A stretch of 64,000 bases of DNA from DATJPD01 sp035506575 (GTDB taxonomy: Bacteria > Pseudomonadota > Alphaproteobacteria > CACIAM-22H2), in NCBI GenBank assembly GCA_035506575.1, contig DATJPD010000082.1:62001-126000 (forward strand), read 5' to 3'. The first letter of the stretch is position 1. The number at the start of each line of letters is the position of its first letter. A program made the translations under genes and the position numbers. Of this stretch, positions 1 to 7,992 are shown piece by piece. The notes under the pieces are model-generated. The model saw nothing but the letters and a program-made list of their open reading frames with translations, ran no database searches and had not been told where the DNA came from.

Positions 1-1
1 C

Positions 2-193
2 GGCAAACTGCCGCTGTTCGACGACGCCGGCCGGCGCATCGATCAGCGGACGATCCGGGCCTGCATCGACCAGGGCTGGGCCGAGCCGTGGTTTGCCAAT
101 CCCCTCAAGCCGGACTGGCTGGTCTGCCGATTGACCGACGCGGGCCGGGCCGTGGCAGCCCAGACCGACCCGATCTCAAGCTCAGGGGCGTAG
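2..193 (+). CDS. C-terminal end of an unrecognised protein (partial)
   Basis: An open frame enters from the left edge and stops at a TAG at 191-193. The 63 visible residues include a short hydrophilic stretch with several tryptophans (PWFANPLKPDWLVCRLTDAG). The ending LVCRLTDAGRAVAAQ resembles the last helix and strand of small DNA-binding or winged-helix proteins, but that is weak. The start and most of the protein lie outside the window, so no function is assigned. The coding direction is supported by GC-rich third codon positions. Confidence 0.55.
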   Translation, partial: GKLPLFDDAGRRIDQRTIRACIDQGWAEPWFANPLKPDWLVCRLTDAGRAVAAQTDPISSSGA

Positions 194-343
194 GACCTTC
201 GGCCAATACGGGCGGGGTGGACTTGCTCCGCCCCCGCCGCTACGATTTTAACGAGTCGGGCGGGATGGGGTTAACCACGACGCCGCCCGAACGTTGAACG
301 GACCCGCTGACGGGATGAACCTCTAGGGCGAAACGCAGGGATC

Positions 344-568
344 ATGTCGGGCGTACACCGCTACGAAGTCGCGATACACAACGAGACGGTCAAGAAGTCC
401 GTGCGCGAGGCCGATCCCAACAAGACCGGCCTGTCGGATGAATGGGCCGACACGCGCTACATCGAAGTCCGCGCCGAGTCCCCGGAAGCGGCCAAGAAGA
501 AAATTCTGGCCCGCTATCCCGAGCATCGCGGCTTCGTGGTCTCCGAGGTCCGGCAGCTGCCGGACTGA
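344..568 (+). CDS. Small conserved-looking hypothetical protein (74 aa)
   Basis: A 74-residue hydrophilic protein with no signal peptide or membrane segment. It is rich in charged residues (KKSVREADPNKTG, EAAKKKILARYPEHRG) and ends in a beta-like segment FVVSEVRQLPD. The central phrase ESPEAAKKKILARYP looks like a helix used in small modulator-type proteins, but I do not recognise the family. It stands alone on the plus strand between a partial gene and a convergent glycosyltransferase gene whose stop lies 10 bases away. Codon use matches the surroundings. Confidence 0.6.
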   Translation: MSGVHRYEVAIHNETVKKSVREADPNKTGLSDEWADTRYIEVRAESPEAAKKKILARYPEHRGFVVSEVRQLPD

Positions 569-577
569 GCCGGCCGG

Positions 578-1852
578 CTACCCTGCCAGCGCATCCCGCA
601 GCGCGGCCTCGAAGCCGCGCTTCCATCCCGCGAAGCTGTTGTGCGCCATGACATGCCGGCGGGCGCCTGCCCCCAAGGCGAGGCGCGCCTCGCGGCTCGC
701 GCACAGCGTCTGCAGCACCGTCGCGACACGCGCCAGGCGCCCGCCCTCCGGGCGGAACATCGGACGGAAATCGCCGCGCAGCCAGCCGCTGCCCGGATCC
801 TCGCTGTAGATCGCCCCGCGCCGTCCCGGCACGACGATCGCCGTCTCGTCCGGCGTCACGTACTCTTCGTACCCCGGCACGTCGGACACCACGCAGGCGA
901 GGCCGCAATACATCGCGCGCAGAATCGAGATCGAGTGCAGGCTCGCCGCGTCGAGGAAGAAGATGTCCGCGCGCAGCAGCAGCTCCAGCATCTCATCGTC
1001 GGAGAGCCGGTCCGGCAGCAGCCTGATCTTCGGATGACCGCGCACTCGCCGGGCGATGTCTGTCCCTTCGAGGATGTCCGGGAGTCCGCTCCGCAACGTC
1101 AGGCGGAGGGTCGGAAACTGCGGCTCGATCTCGAAGAAGGCGAGCAGCAGGTCGAGCCCGCCGCGCAGGACGAAGCTTTGCGTGCGCTGGTGCCAGGAAT
1201 TGGTGAACAGGATATCGATGTCCGGCTTGTCCCGCCGGCGCTCGACCGCGGCGGCAACCCGTACCTCCTCGTTCGGCGTGAAATGCGGGCCGGCCGGGAC
1301 ATGCCGGGTCTTGCGGGAGATGACCTCGCTGGCCAGCACGCGATCGATCTGATCCTGCGTGGATTTGAGATTCGTGAAGATGCCGCGGCAGGCGGGCGCT
1401 TCGAGCATCGCGCGCACGAACCAGTACACGTATTGCTGCCGCAGTTCGATGCCGGTGCAATCGCCTTCGACCAGCATCGGGTGAAAGAGCGTGGTCAGGC
1501 TTTCGGTGTGCAGCAGATAGGGCAGCTGCCCCAGCAGCATCGGGGCGGTGTGGAAGAACGCAAGCTCGGCTGCCGGATCGATGCGCGCCTGCGAGTCCGG
1601 ATCGCGCGAGGCGATGAACTGCCGCAACGCATCTTCGTTGCGCGGAATGTCCCCCAGGCCGGCCGCCAGGCGCTCGCCCAGGGCCGCGGCCGCGCGCTGC
1701 GCCTCCGCCGCGTAGGCCGGCCGGCCCATCGCCGATGCGCGAACGAACTCGATGCCGGGATAGCTCTGGTCGGTCAGCGAGACGAGCAGCGGGTGATTAG
1801 AATTGATGCGGTCGTAGATCGGCAGGTCGAACGGCAAGAGGACCCGCGTCAC
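578..1852 (-). CDS. Glycosyltransferase, group 1 (GT4-like)
   Basis: A 424-residue protein resembling GT-B glycosyltransferases of group 1, which transfer a sugar from an NDP-sugar to a glycan or lipid acceptor. The C-terminal half carries the recognisable part: a Rossmann segment predicting DIFFLDAASLHSISILRAMY, then GLACVVSDVPGYEEYV and TAIVVPGR, the usual place of the nucleotide-sugar contacts. The N-terminal half is divergent and the acceptor cannot be named. I chose the GTG at 1850-1852 (MTRVLLPFDLPIYD) because a strong GGAGAGG lies just upstream (1858-1864); upstream in-frame starts at 1882 and 1918 lack such a site. No other glycan genes flank it. Confidence 0.7.
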   Translation of the reverse strand: MTRVLLPFDLPIYDRINSNHPLLVSLTDQSYPGIEFVRASAMGRPAYAAEAQRAAAALGERLAAGLGDIPRNEDALRQFIASRDPDSQARIDPAAELAFFHTAPMLLGQLPYLLHTESLTTLFHPMLVEGDCTGIELRQQYVYWFVRAMLEAPACRGIFTNLKSTQDQIDRVLASEVISRKTRHVPAGPHFTPNEEVRVAAAVERRRDKPDIDILFTNSWHQRTQSFVLRGGLDLLLAFFEIEPQFPTLRLTLRSGLPDILEGTDIARRVRGHPKIRLLPDRLSDDEMLELLLRADIFFLDAASLHSISILRAMYCGLACVVSDVPGYEEYVTPDETAIVVPGRRGAIYSEDPGSGWLRGDFRPMFRPEGGRLARVATVLQTLCASREARLALGAGARRHVMAHNSFAGWKRGFEAALRDALAG

Positions 1853-1969
1853 GCCGGCCTCTCCGCCCCGCCTTCGCGCCATGCCGCCATGCCCATCCCG
1901 CGCGACTCCTCCGATCACCGCATGATGCGATGCGGAGCGGCGGTTTGCCAGGGCCGAGGGGTGGCTTGC

Positions 1970-2233
1970 TCAGTGCGAGGAGTGACCGGCCGAGTAGCCG
2001 TCGTTGTACGCCTTCTCCTTGTCCTTCTGCATCTTGTCCGCGACGAGGCCACCGATCAGACCTGCGCCGGCGCCGATGGCAGCCCCCATGCCGGCATTGC
2101 CTGCCATGGCACCAATGATGGCGCCGCCGCCCGCGCCGACCACCGTCCCGGTCGCCGCGTACTTCTCGGTCTGGTTCATGCCCGAACATCCGGCGGTCAC
2201 GAGCACCAGTCCCACGGCCAGAAGCGTCCGCAT
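1970..2233 (-). CDS. Glycine-zipper lipoprotein (17 kDa antigen-like)
   Basis: An 87-residue predicted lipoprotein. The signal peptide MRTLLAVGLVLVTAGC ends in a lipobox (VTAGC), so the mature protein should be lipid-anchored at Cys16. The body is a glycine-zipper: repeated GxxxG/AxxxG spacing (TVVGAGGGAIIGAMAG, AAIGAGAGLIGGLVAD) as in the 17 kDa surface antigen and OmpA-like glycine-zipper families of the outer membrane. A charged tail (KMQKDKEKAYNDGYSAGHSSH) follows. It lies 14 bases downstream of the Rap1a-like gene and is probably co-transcribed with it. Exact role unknown. Confidence 0.75.
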   Translation of the reverse strand: MRTLLAVGLVLVTAGCSGMNQTEKYAATGTVVGAGGGAIIGAMAGNAGMGAAIGAGAGLIGGLVADKMQKDKEKAYNDGYSAGHSSH

Positions 2234-2247
2234 GGCTTTACGTCCTT

Positions 2248-2622
2248 TCAGCGGCATGGATAGCTGAGGTGCGCGAACTCGAGCACGCCATCGACCGGCG
2301 TCATGGTCACGGTCGCCGGGGTCTTGCTCGCCCAGGCGGCAAAGTCTCTCGCCACGCGGTCGCGCGTGAGGCCTTTGTCCGTCGGCAGGCAGTAGAGGCG
2401 CTCGCCGAGGGCATCGGCGACCGATTGATAGGTGCGGTGGACTCCGACCAGGAACCCCTCGCACATGTGGATGGCCGCCACATTCGTGTTGGCGGCGCAC
2501 AGGGCACCCAGCTCCTGGGCATTCTCCAGCAGGAAATCGCTGCCTTCGACCGCGCGCGCCGGCCCGGCCGCGAGCGCCAGGAACGGCATCGCCAGCAGCG
2601 ACCGTGTGAGGAGTGTCCGCAT
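2248..2622 (-). CDS. Exported Rap1a/Tai-family-like protein
   Basis: A 124-residue protein with a Sec signal peptide (MRTLLTRSLLAMPFLALAAG, probable cleavage after ARA). The mature part has the layout of the Rap1a/Tai domain: an early cysteine (LGALCAA), a second pair around HMCEGFLVGV, then a conserved YCLP and a terminal YPC, consistent with two disulphides in the periplasm. Rap1a proteins were first known as immunity proteins to type VI effectors. Many genomes carry stand-alone copies without any effector, and no T6SS gene is visible here, so an immunity role is not supported. Confidence 0.65.
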   Translation of the reverse strand: MRTLLTRSLLAMPFLALAAGPARAVEGSDFLLENAQELGALCAANTNVAAIHMCEGFLVGVHRTYQSVADALGERLYCLPTDKGLTRDRVARDFAAWASKTPATVTMTPVDGVLEFAHLSYPCR

Positions 2623-2729
2623 GGTCCGCCTCTCGGTTGTTGTTGGCGTCAGTCTCTTTTCAAGACTCCCCGACGGCAGTCGGATTCGGGCAAATTTGGG
2701 GAGCTCGCGGCAACCCAGAGGAACGGACG

Positions 2730-3071
2730 ATGAGCCTTACGATTTATCACAACCCGAAATGCGGGACCTCGCGCAAGGTCCTGGCCGCCCTGCGCGACGC
2801 CGGCCACGCGCCCGAGGTCATCGAGTATCTCAAGACCCCGCCGTCCCGCAGCGAGCTCAAAAGCCTGTTCAAGCGCATGGGCCTCCGGCCCGCCGACGGC
2901 GTGCGCAAGAAGGAGAAGGTCTTCGCCGAGCTAAAGCTGGCCAAGGCCGACGACGAGGCGTTGTTGGACGCGATGGCCAAGCACCCGATCCTGATCGAGC
3001 GCCCCATTGTGATATCCGGAAACAAGGCGCGCATCTGCCGGCCGCCCGAAACGGTCAAGGAATTCCTGTGA
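2730..3071 (+). CDS. arsC: Arsenate reductase (ArsC, glutaredoxin-dependent type)
   Basis: A 113-residue ArsC-family thioredoxin-fold protein. The N-terminal IYHNPKCGTSRK carries the catalytic cysteine (Cys11) and the following Arg; the distal GNKARICRPPE matches the region holding the substrate arginine in ArsC. Family members reduce arsenate to arsenite using glutathione and glutaredoxin. The start at 2730 follows GAGGAAC; longer open frame upstream has no signal. No arsR, arsB or acr3 gene is nearby, so a role in arsenic resistance is inferred from family only. A second, more Spx/YffB-like relative lies at 53944-54297. Confidence 0.8.
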   Translation: MSLTIYHNPKCGTSRKVLAALRDAGHAPEVIEYLKTPPSRSELKSLFKRMGLRPADGVRKKEKVFAELKLAKADDEALLDAMAKHPILIERPIVISGNKARICRPPETVKEFL

Positions 3072-3087
3072 CGGGGCTTGGCAAGAT

Positions 3088-3164
3088 TGGTCGGAGCGGC
3101 GGGATTTGAACCCGCGACCCCCAGTCCCCCAGACTGATGCGCTACCGGGCTGCGCTACGCTCCG
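3088..3164 (-). tRNA. tRNA-Pro (anticodon GGG)
   Basis: On the minus strand the 77 bases fold as a tRNA. The acceptor stem CGGAGCG (3158-3164) pairs with CGCTCCG (3092-3098), the T arm contains GGTTCAAATCC, and CCA is encoded at the 3' end (3088-3090). The anticodon loop CTGGGGG, closed by CAGT/ACTG, places GGG at positions 34-36, which is proline. It lies downstream of arsC and upstream of the merR gene, an arrangement common next to ihfA in alphaproteobacteria. Confidence 0.95.
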
Positions 3165-3269
3165 ACCGTGGCGAGGATGAACGGGGCCGGCGGGGTGTCT
3201 CAAGGCCGGTCCGCTGCAGTTCGCGGGCGGCACTATAGCCGCCGGCCCAAGGGGGTCAACTGATGTGGG

Positions 3270-3791
3270 CTAGCGCCGTGCCTTGCGCAGCAGGTCGCGG
3301 AGCTCGGAGAGCTCGCTGATCGCGGCGTCGATTTCGGCGCGCTGTGTGGCGGCGGCCGAGGCGTCGACGCCGCCCGCGTCCATCTCGCCCCCGGCGCCGG
3401 CCTCGAGGGCGGGCTCGAGTTCGATCTCGCCGTCCCCGCCGGCCTCGGCATCGGGGCGGCGGCCGACGTCGCGCAGCAGGCGCTGGACGCCCTTGATCGT
3501 GTAGCCGTTGTTGTAGAGCAGCTCGCGGATGCGGCGGAGAAGCTCGACGTCTTCCGGGCGGTAATAGCGCCGGCCGCCGGCGCGCTTGAGCGGCCGGATC
3601 TGCGCGAACCGCGTCTCCCAGAAGCGCAGCACGTGCTGCGGCACGTTAAGATCGGTCGCCACCTCGCTGATCGTGCGGAAGGCGCCGGCGGCCTTGCCGG
3701 GACGGCGTGCCGCGAGGTCGGCCGCCGCCGACGCGGGCCGGCCGCCGCCGATCGCTTCGTTCTCCATCGGGAGCGTCATCACCGATACCAT
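3270..3791 (-). CDS. MerR-family transcriptional regulator
   Basis: A 173-residue regulator with a MerR-type winged helix at about residues 39-107: FRTISEVATDLNVPQHVLRFWE, then RPLKRAGGRRYYRPEDVELL and a helix IRELLYNNGYTIKGVQRLL. The tail is acidic and alanine-rich with no cysteine pattern for metal sensing, so the ligand is unknown. This is the small MerR protein that sits directly after ihfA in many alphaproteobacteria; here it is 34 bases downstream of ihfA on the same strand and probably co-transcribed. Confidence 0.85.
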   Translation of the reverse strand: MVSVMTLPMENEAIGGGRPASAAADLAARRPGKAAGAFRTISEVATDLNVPQHVLRFWETRFAQIRPLKRAGGRRYYRPEDVELLRRIRELLYNNGYTIKGVQRLLRDVGRRPDAEAGGDGEIELEPALEAGAGGEMDAGGVDASAAATQRAEIDAAISELSELRDLLRKARR

Positions 3792-3825
3792 GCCCCGAGA
3801 CTATCCCCGCCCTCCGTGATGCGGA

Positions 3826-4203
3826 TCACGTCTTGGGCGGCGACGAAGGAGCCGCGCCGGCAGGCTGGCCGGTCGCCGGCGCTCCGGCCGGCTTGGCCGC
3901 CGCCTTGGACAGCGCCCGGTTGATCTTGTTCTTCAGCACGTGCGAGGCCCGGAAGACCAGGACCTTGCGCGGCAGGATCGGAACCTCCTCGCCGGTCTTG
4001 GGGTTACGCCCGATCCTTTGCCCTTTTTGGCGCACCGAGAAACTACCGAACGAGGAGATCTTGACCGTCTCTCCACGCGTCAGAGAGTCGACCATCTCGT
4101 TCAAAATCGTCTCGACCAAGGCCGCGGAATCGTTTCGCGACAGACCAACTTCCTGATAGACCGCCTCGCTCAGGTCAGCGCGCGTCACGGTCGTTTCTGA
4201 CAT
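3826..4203 (-). CDS. ihfA: Integration host factor subunit alpha
   Basis: A 125-residue HU/IHF-fold DNA-bending protein. The helical base (TRADLSEAVYQEVGLSRNDS, LVETILNEMVDSLTRGETVKI), the beta arm with GSFSVRQKGQRIGRNPKTGEE and the proline tip region match the alpha subunit. The core ends near residue 103 and is followed by an Ala/Pro-rich tail (KPAGAPATGQPAGAAPSSPP). IHF forms a heterodimer with IhfB (not in this window) and bends DNA in replication, recombination and transcription. A good sigma-70 promoter lies upstream (see 4267-4295). Confidence 0.93.
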   Translation of the reverse strand: MSETTVTRADLSEAVYQEVGLSRNDSAALVETILNEMVDSLTRGETVKISSFGSFSVRQKGQRIGRNPKTGEEVPILPRKVLVFRASHVLKNKINRALSKAAAKPAGAPATGQPAGAAPSSPPKT

Positions 4204-4266
4204 GGCTGTTCCCCCTCGGGTTTCAGGCGCTCGGTTGGATGAGGAGTCGCGTTCTGTTCAAGTAAA

Positions 4267-4295
4267 ATCTTACCTCAACCGGGGAAATCGGTCAA
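4267..4295 (-). promoter_or_regulatory. Sigma-70-type promoter of ihfA
   Basis: On the minus strand TTGACC (4290-4295) and TAAGAT (4267-4272) are separated by exactly 17 bases, close to the sigma-70 consensus, 64 bases before the ihfA start codon. The segment is AT-rich compared with its surroundings. It would drive ihfA and the downstream merR gene. Confidence 0.65.
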
Positions 4296-4391
4296 TTACA
4301 GAGGGATGGCGCACGTCTTTGAGCTGAATTCGAACGCTTGGCGCCAACTGGCGGAGATAGGCCGATATCGGCCGCAACCTCCCCGCTCGTA

Positions 4392-5399
4392 TTACCAGCG
4401 AATGACGCCAGCACCCCACGCCAGGCCGCCGCCGATCGCTTCGAGGAGCACGATATGCCCGGGCTGGATGCGGCCATCGCCGCTCGCCTCGGCCAACGCC
4501 AGCGGTATGGAGGCTGCCGAGGTATTGGCGTGATGGTCGACGGTGACGACGACGCGGTTGCTGCCGAGGCCGAGCTTGCGGGCCATGCCGTCAATGATGC
4601 GCTTGTTCGCCTGGTGCGGAACCAGCCAGTCGACATCGGCCCCGGTCATGCCGTTGGCCTCCAGCGCCTCGTTCACCACCGCGGCGAGCTTGCCGACCGC
4701 ATGGCGGAACACCTCCTGCCCCTGCATGCGCAGATGGCCCACGGTCTTGGTCGACGACGGGCCGCCGTCGACATAAAGCGAATCGTGGTAACGGCCGTCG
4801 CTGTGAAGATGGGTCGACAGGATTCCGCGGTCATGCCCGTTGCCGCTCGAAGGCGTCGCCCGCAGGACGACCGCCCCCGCCCCGTCACCGAACAGCACGC
4901 AAGTCCCGCGATCGGTCCAGTCGAGGATGCGCGAGAAGGTCTCGGCGCCGATCACGAGTGCGGTCTTCACCTGGCCGGTCTTGATGAAATTGTCCGCGGT
5001 CGCCAGCGCGAAGATGAAGCCGCTGCACACCGCCTGAACGTCGAAGGCAAAGCCGCCGGTCATTCCGAGCTGCGCCTGGATGCGGGTCGCCGTGGCCGGA
5101 AACGTCTCATCGGGCGTGCTCGTCGCCACCACCACGAGGTCGACCTCCGACGCATCGACGCCGGCCGCGGCAAGTGCCCGCTTCGCCGCTTTCGTGCCGA
5201 GGTCGGATGTGAGCTCGCCCGGCGAGGCGATGTGACGCTGCTTGATGCCCGTGCGCTCGGTGATCCACTCGTCGGACGTGTCGACGCGCTGCGCGAGCTC
5301 GTCGTTGGTCACGATCTGCTCCGGCAGATATCCGCCGCAGCCGAGCACGAGCGAGCGCGGCGGCAGGGCCGGTGCGTGCTTCTTCGCCGGATTGGTCAT
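4392..5399 (-). CDS. fabH: 3-oxoacyl-ACP synthase III (KAS III)
   Basis: A 335-residue thiolase-fold condensing enzyme that starts fatty-acid synthesis by joining acetyl-CoA to malonyl-ACP. The catalytic triad is visible: Cys125 in QAVCSGF, His262 in VPHQANKRI and Asn292 in HHANTSAAS. The start (ATG at 5397-5399) shares one base with the plsX stop codon (TGATG), implying translational coupling. The rpmF-plsX-fabH-ihfA order is the standard proteobacterial lipid-synthesis cluster. Confidence 0.95.
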   Translation of the reverse strand: MTNPAKKHAPALPPRSLVLGCGGYLPEQIVTNDELAQRVDTSDEWITERTGIKQRHIASPGELTSDLGTKAAKRALAAAGVDASEVDLVVVATSTPDETFPATATRIQAQLGMTGGFAFDVQAVCSGFIFALATADNFIKTGQVKTALVIGAETFSRILDWTDRGTCVLFGDGAGAVVLRATPSSGNGHDRGILSTHLHSDGRYHDSLYVDGGPSSTKTVGHLRMQGQEVFRHAVGKLAAVVNEALEANGMTGADVDWLVPHQANKRIIDGMARKLGLGSNRVVVTVDHHANTSAASIPLALAEASGDGRIQPGHIVLLEAIGGGLAWGAGVIRW

Positions 5400-6445
5400 C
5401 AGCCGGTCGCTGCCTGCGGCTTGTTCGCGGCGGCCTGCAGGTGCTCGAGTTCGGCGCGGATCTTGGAGTTGAAGTCGTTGGCCGCCATGTCGACCGCGAC
5501 ACCGATCGCGTTGGCGAAGCCGAGGGCGTCCGTGCCGCCGTGGCTCTTCACCACGATGCCGTTCAACCCGAGGAACAAGGCGCCGTTGTAGCGCCGCGGA
5601 TCGGTCCGCTTGCGCACCTTGTTCAGCGCATGGCGGGCGAACAGATACCCGATGCGCGCGACGAGCGAAGACCGGAACGCGCCGCGCAGGAATTCCGAAT
5701 ACAGCTTGGCCGTGCCCTCGGCGGTCTTCAGCGCGATGTTGCCGGAGAAGCCGTCGGTGACCACCACGTCCACGGTGCCGGCCGTGATGTCGTCGCCTTC
5801 GACGAAGCCATGGAAGTGCACGGGCAGATCGGTATTGCGCAGGAGGGTTGCTGCGGCGCGGACCTCTTCGTGGCCTTTCTGCTCCTCGGAGCCGACATTG
5901 AGCAGGCCGATGCTCGGCTGCGAGACCCCGAGGACCGTGCGCGCAAAGACCTCGCCCATGACCGCGAACTGGACCAGGTTGTCGGCATCGCACTCCACAT
6001 TGGCGCCAAGGTCGAGCATCACGCTTTCGCCGCGCATGGTGGGAAAATAGGAGGCGATGGCCGGCCGGTCGATCCCAGGCACCATGCGCAGGACGATCTT
6101 CGACATGGCCATCAAGGCGCCGGTGTTGCCCGCCGACACGACCGCCGCGGCCTCGCCGCCTTCGAGCGCGTCGATCGCAAGCCGCATGCTCGAGCGGCGG
6201 CCGGCCCGCAACGCGACCGACGGCTTATCCTCGTTCGTCACGAAATCGGGCGTATGGCGGATCTGGCAGAGCGGCTTCAGGACCGCGTTGCGATCCAGGA
6301 GCGGCGATATGCGCGCCTCGTCACCGAACAGCAGGAAATGGACGTCGGGGAATCGCCGATGCGCGATGTTGGCGCCCGCGATGACCATCTCCGGCGCATG
6401 ATCGCCGCCCATGGCGTCAAGGGCGATGGTCAGGCGGCCGCTCAC
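5399..6445 (-). CDS. plsX: Phosphate acyltransferase PlsX
   Basis: A 348-residue protein that makes acyl-phosphate from acyl-ACP, the acyl donor for PlsY in phospholipid synthesis. Family hallmarks include the N-terminal IALDAMGGDHAPE, the central AVVSAGNTGALMA, DLGANVECDADNLVQFAVMG and VTDGFSGNIALKTAEG. Length is normal for the family. It lies 23 bases downstream of rpmF and overlaps fabH by one base, so it is part of the rpmF-plsX-fabH operon. Confidence 0.95.
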   Translation of the reverse strand: MSGRLTIALDAMGGDHAPEMVIAGANIAHRRFPDVHFLLFGDEARISPLLDRNAVLKPLCQIRHTPDFVTNEDKPSVALRAGRRSSMRLAIDALEGGEAAAVVSAGNTGALMAMSKIVLRMVPGIDRPAIASYFPTMRGESVMLDLGANVECDADNLVQFAVMGEVFARTVLGVSQPSIGLLNVGSEEQKGHEEVRAAATLLRNTDLPVHFHGFVEGDDITAGTVDVVVTDGFSGNIALKTAEGTAKLYSEFLRGAFRSSLVARIGYLFARHALNKVRKRTDPRRYNGALFLGLNGIVVKSHGGTDALGFANAIGVAVDMAANDFNSKIRAELEHLQAAANKPQAATG

Positions 6446-6468
6446 GTGAGCCGTTCAGTCCGGGTGAC

Positions 6469-6651
6469 TTAAGCCGACTTGGCCGGGATCACTTCGCGGC
6501 CATCGTAGTAGCCGCAGGCGCTGCACACGTGGTGCGGGCGCTTGAGTTCGCCGCAATTCGGGCATTCCACATGCGCCGTGCTCTTGAGCGCTTCGTGAGA
6601 GCGCCGCATGTCGCGCCGCGACCGCGTGACCTTCTTCTTTGGAACCGCCAT
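6469..6651 (-). CDS. rpmF: 50S ribosomal protein L32
   Basis: A 60-residue basic protein beginning MAVPKKKVTRSRRDMRR, the L32 signature. It keeps a zinc-ribbon type cysteine set (CPNCGE and CSACGYY), so it is the C+ form. It is a structural protein of the large ribosomal subunit. It lies between yceD and plsX on the same strand; a promoter-like pair upstream (6719-6747) could serve it separately. Confidence 0.96.
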   Translation of the reverse strand: MAVPKKKVTRSRRDMRRSHEALKSTAHVECPNCGELKRPHHVCSACGYYDGREVIPAKSA

Positions 6652-6718
6652 GATATCTCTTTCCCTGTCGCCCGCAGCGACAGCCTGCAGCTTACCGAAT
6701 TGACCGGAGGATGGGCAC

Positions 6719-6747
6719 TAAATAGACAAAAAGGCGTACTTTCTCAA
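6719..6747 (-). promoter_or_regulatory. Sigma-70-type promoter upstream of rpmF
   Basis: On the minus strand TTGAGA (6742-6747) and TATTTA (6719-6724) are 17 bases apart in an AT-rich gap between yceD and rpmF. This would allow rpmF-plsX-fabH to be expressed independently of the upstream yceD gene. Confidence 0.5.
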
Positions 6748-6754
6748 GCATACT

Positions 6755-7297
6755 TTAGCCCTTCGTCTTTCGCAAATTCGCCAGGACTGAGAACGGGTTA
6801 GGCCGATCTGCGGGCGCCGGCCCGGCCCCCGCCCCCGACTCGACCGCGGCACCCGGCGCATGCGGATACGGATCGAGCGCCAGCGCCAGCTCCTGCGCCA
6901 CCGCTTCCCCGATATCGAGCGATCCCACGGGCAGCGGCTCGACCACGCTCTCCTCGTCCACGTCGACGCTGACATCGGCATCCTTGGCAACCTCGCCATA
7001 GACGAGGGTGAAGTCCTCCTCGACCCGGTTGTCGACCGGTTCGAGGGTGACGACGCACGCCTGGGTCACGTCGGCGCTCAGGTGGCCCGCGAGGTGGACC
7101 TGCGTGCCGGCATGGGTACGCCGCACGCGGACCCGTGCCTCCAGACGCGCAAGCCCCAGCAGACCGAAGCGCTGCGTCAGCGCCTCGCGCTCGGCCTGCG
7201 TGGCGCTGATCTCGTGCGCGGTCTCCGCAGTACCGATGCGCGCGAGTTCGATCGGACGCGAGAACTCGGGGGGCGAGGCACCGGGATCCGCCATCAC
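6755..7297 (-). CDS. YceD-family (DUF177) protein
   Basis: A 180-residue acidic protein of the DUF177/YceD family, whose genes almost always precede rpmF. Family features are the early SRPIELARIG and a central LSADVTQACVVTLEPVDNRVEEDF, with the conserved CVVTLEP phrase, followed by an acidic stretch (DVSVDVDEESVVEPL) and SLDIGEAVAQELALALDPYPH. In E. coli and plants relatives are linked to 23S rRNA maturation and ribosome assembly. Its start overlaps the stop of the upstream chaperone gene (7294-7297). Confidence 0.88.
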   Translation of the reverse strand: MMADPGASPPEFSRPIELARIGTAETAHEISATQAEREALTQRFGLLGLARLEARVRVRRTHAGTQVHLAGHLSADVTQACVVTLEPVDNRVEEDFTLVYGEVAKDADVSVDVDEESVVEPLPVGSLDIGEAVAQELALALDPYPHAPGAAVESGAGAGPAPADRPNPFSVLANLRKTKG

Positions 7298-7860
7298 TCC
7301 ACCTGCGGGGCCGGAACGTCCGGGAACGTAACACCTCCCGCCGCCAAGCGTTGCAGCGGCTGAGCGGCGAGTTCGCGCACGGCGGCGCGGACGTAGCCGC
7401 AGACCGCGGCCAGTACCGCAGCCGCAGGCTCGCTGTCGCGCAGCGTGCCGTAAAGATTGCGCCGCAGGGCCGCGGCCAGCACGCTGTCGTCGGCGGCAAG
7501 CCCGCTTTCGTAAGCCGCCATGCGTCCGTACAACCCCTCCGCCATCGCGCGGATGCGCCGGCCGACGCCGAGATCGGCCACGCCCATCTCACGCAGGCTA
7601 CGGTCCATGTCGCCGAACATCGTATCGAACAGCTCCTGCGACAACCGCTCCGCTGCCGGGCCTTCCGCCTTCAGGCGGTGCAGGACCAAGAACATGTGCA
7701 GCGCGATTAGCTCGAAACGGCCGTCGAGGGTATCGGGCACGCCGCAGGCCGAATAGAAGATCGGGCGGCGCGCCTGCTCCACGGTCGTGCGGTACAATAT
7801 TGCCGCACTGTGGGCGGCGACGTCGGCATTGCCGTGTTTCAAGGAAAATAATCGCCACAT
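7294..7860 (-). CDS. Ubiquinol-cytochrome c chaperone (CBP3-like)
   Basis: A 188-residue soluble protein of the CBP3/UQCC1 family, which assists cytochrome b assembly into complex III. Diagnostic phrases are YSACGVPDTLDGRFELIALHMFLVLHRL and FDTMFGDMDRSLREMGVADLGVG. In alphaproteobacteria this gene commonly sits between bamE (divergent) and yceD, exactly as here. The start codon is divergently placed about 130 bases from bamE, so the gap probably holds promoters for both. Confidence 0.87.
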   Translation of the reverse strand: MWRLFSLKHGNADVAAHSAAILYRTTVEQARRPIFYSACGVPDTLDGRFELIALHMFLVLHRLKAEGPAAERLSQELFDTMFGDMDRSLREMGVADLGVGRRIRAMAEGLYGRMAAYESGLAADDSVLAAALRRNLYGTLRDSEPAAAVLAAVCGYVRAAVRELAAQPLQRLAAGGVTFPDVPAPQVE

Positions 7861-7992
7861 GGTGCATCGAGCATAACGTTAACCTTGTCGCGCGTCGCGC
7901 CTTACCTTGACAGGGCAAAGTACGGATGCATTCTATCCGCGCTTTGCGGGGTGCCCGTGAGTCGCCCGCTGGCGAACGACAAAGGCAGGATT

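Noticed and set aside
88..297. A plus-strand frame overlapping the first partial gene
   Set aside because: It is out of phase with the C-terminal frame ending at 193 and runs through the intergenic region without homology.
2248..2622. Type VI immunity gene (Rap1a)
   Set aside because: The fold resemblance is fair, but no effector or T6SS gene is nearby and stand-alone members are common.
4338..6472. Long open frames opposite fabH and plsX
   Set aside because: They mirror the real genes in antisense and show Arg/His-rich composition without any recognisable fold.
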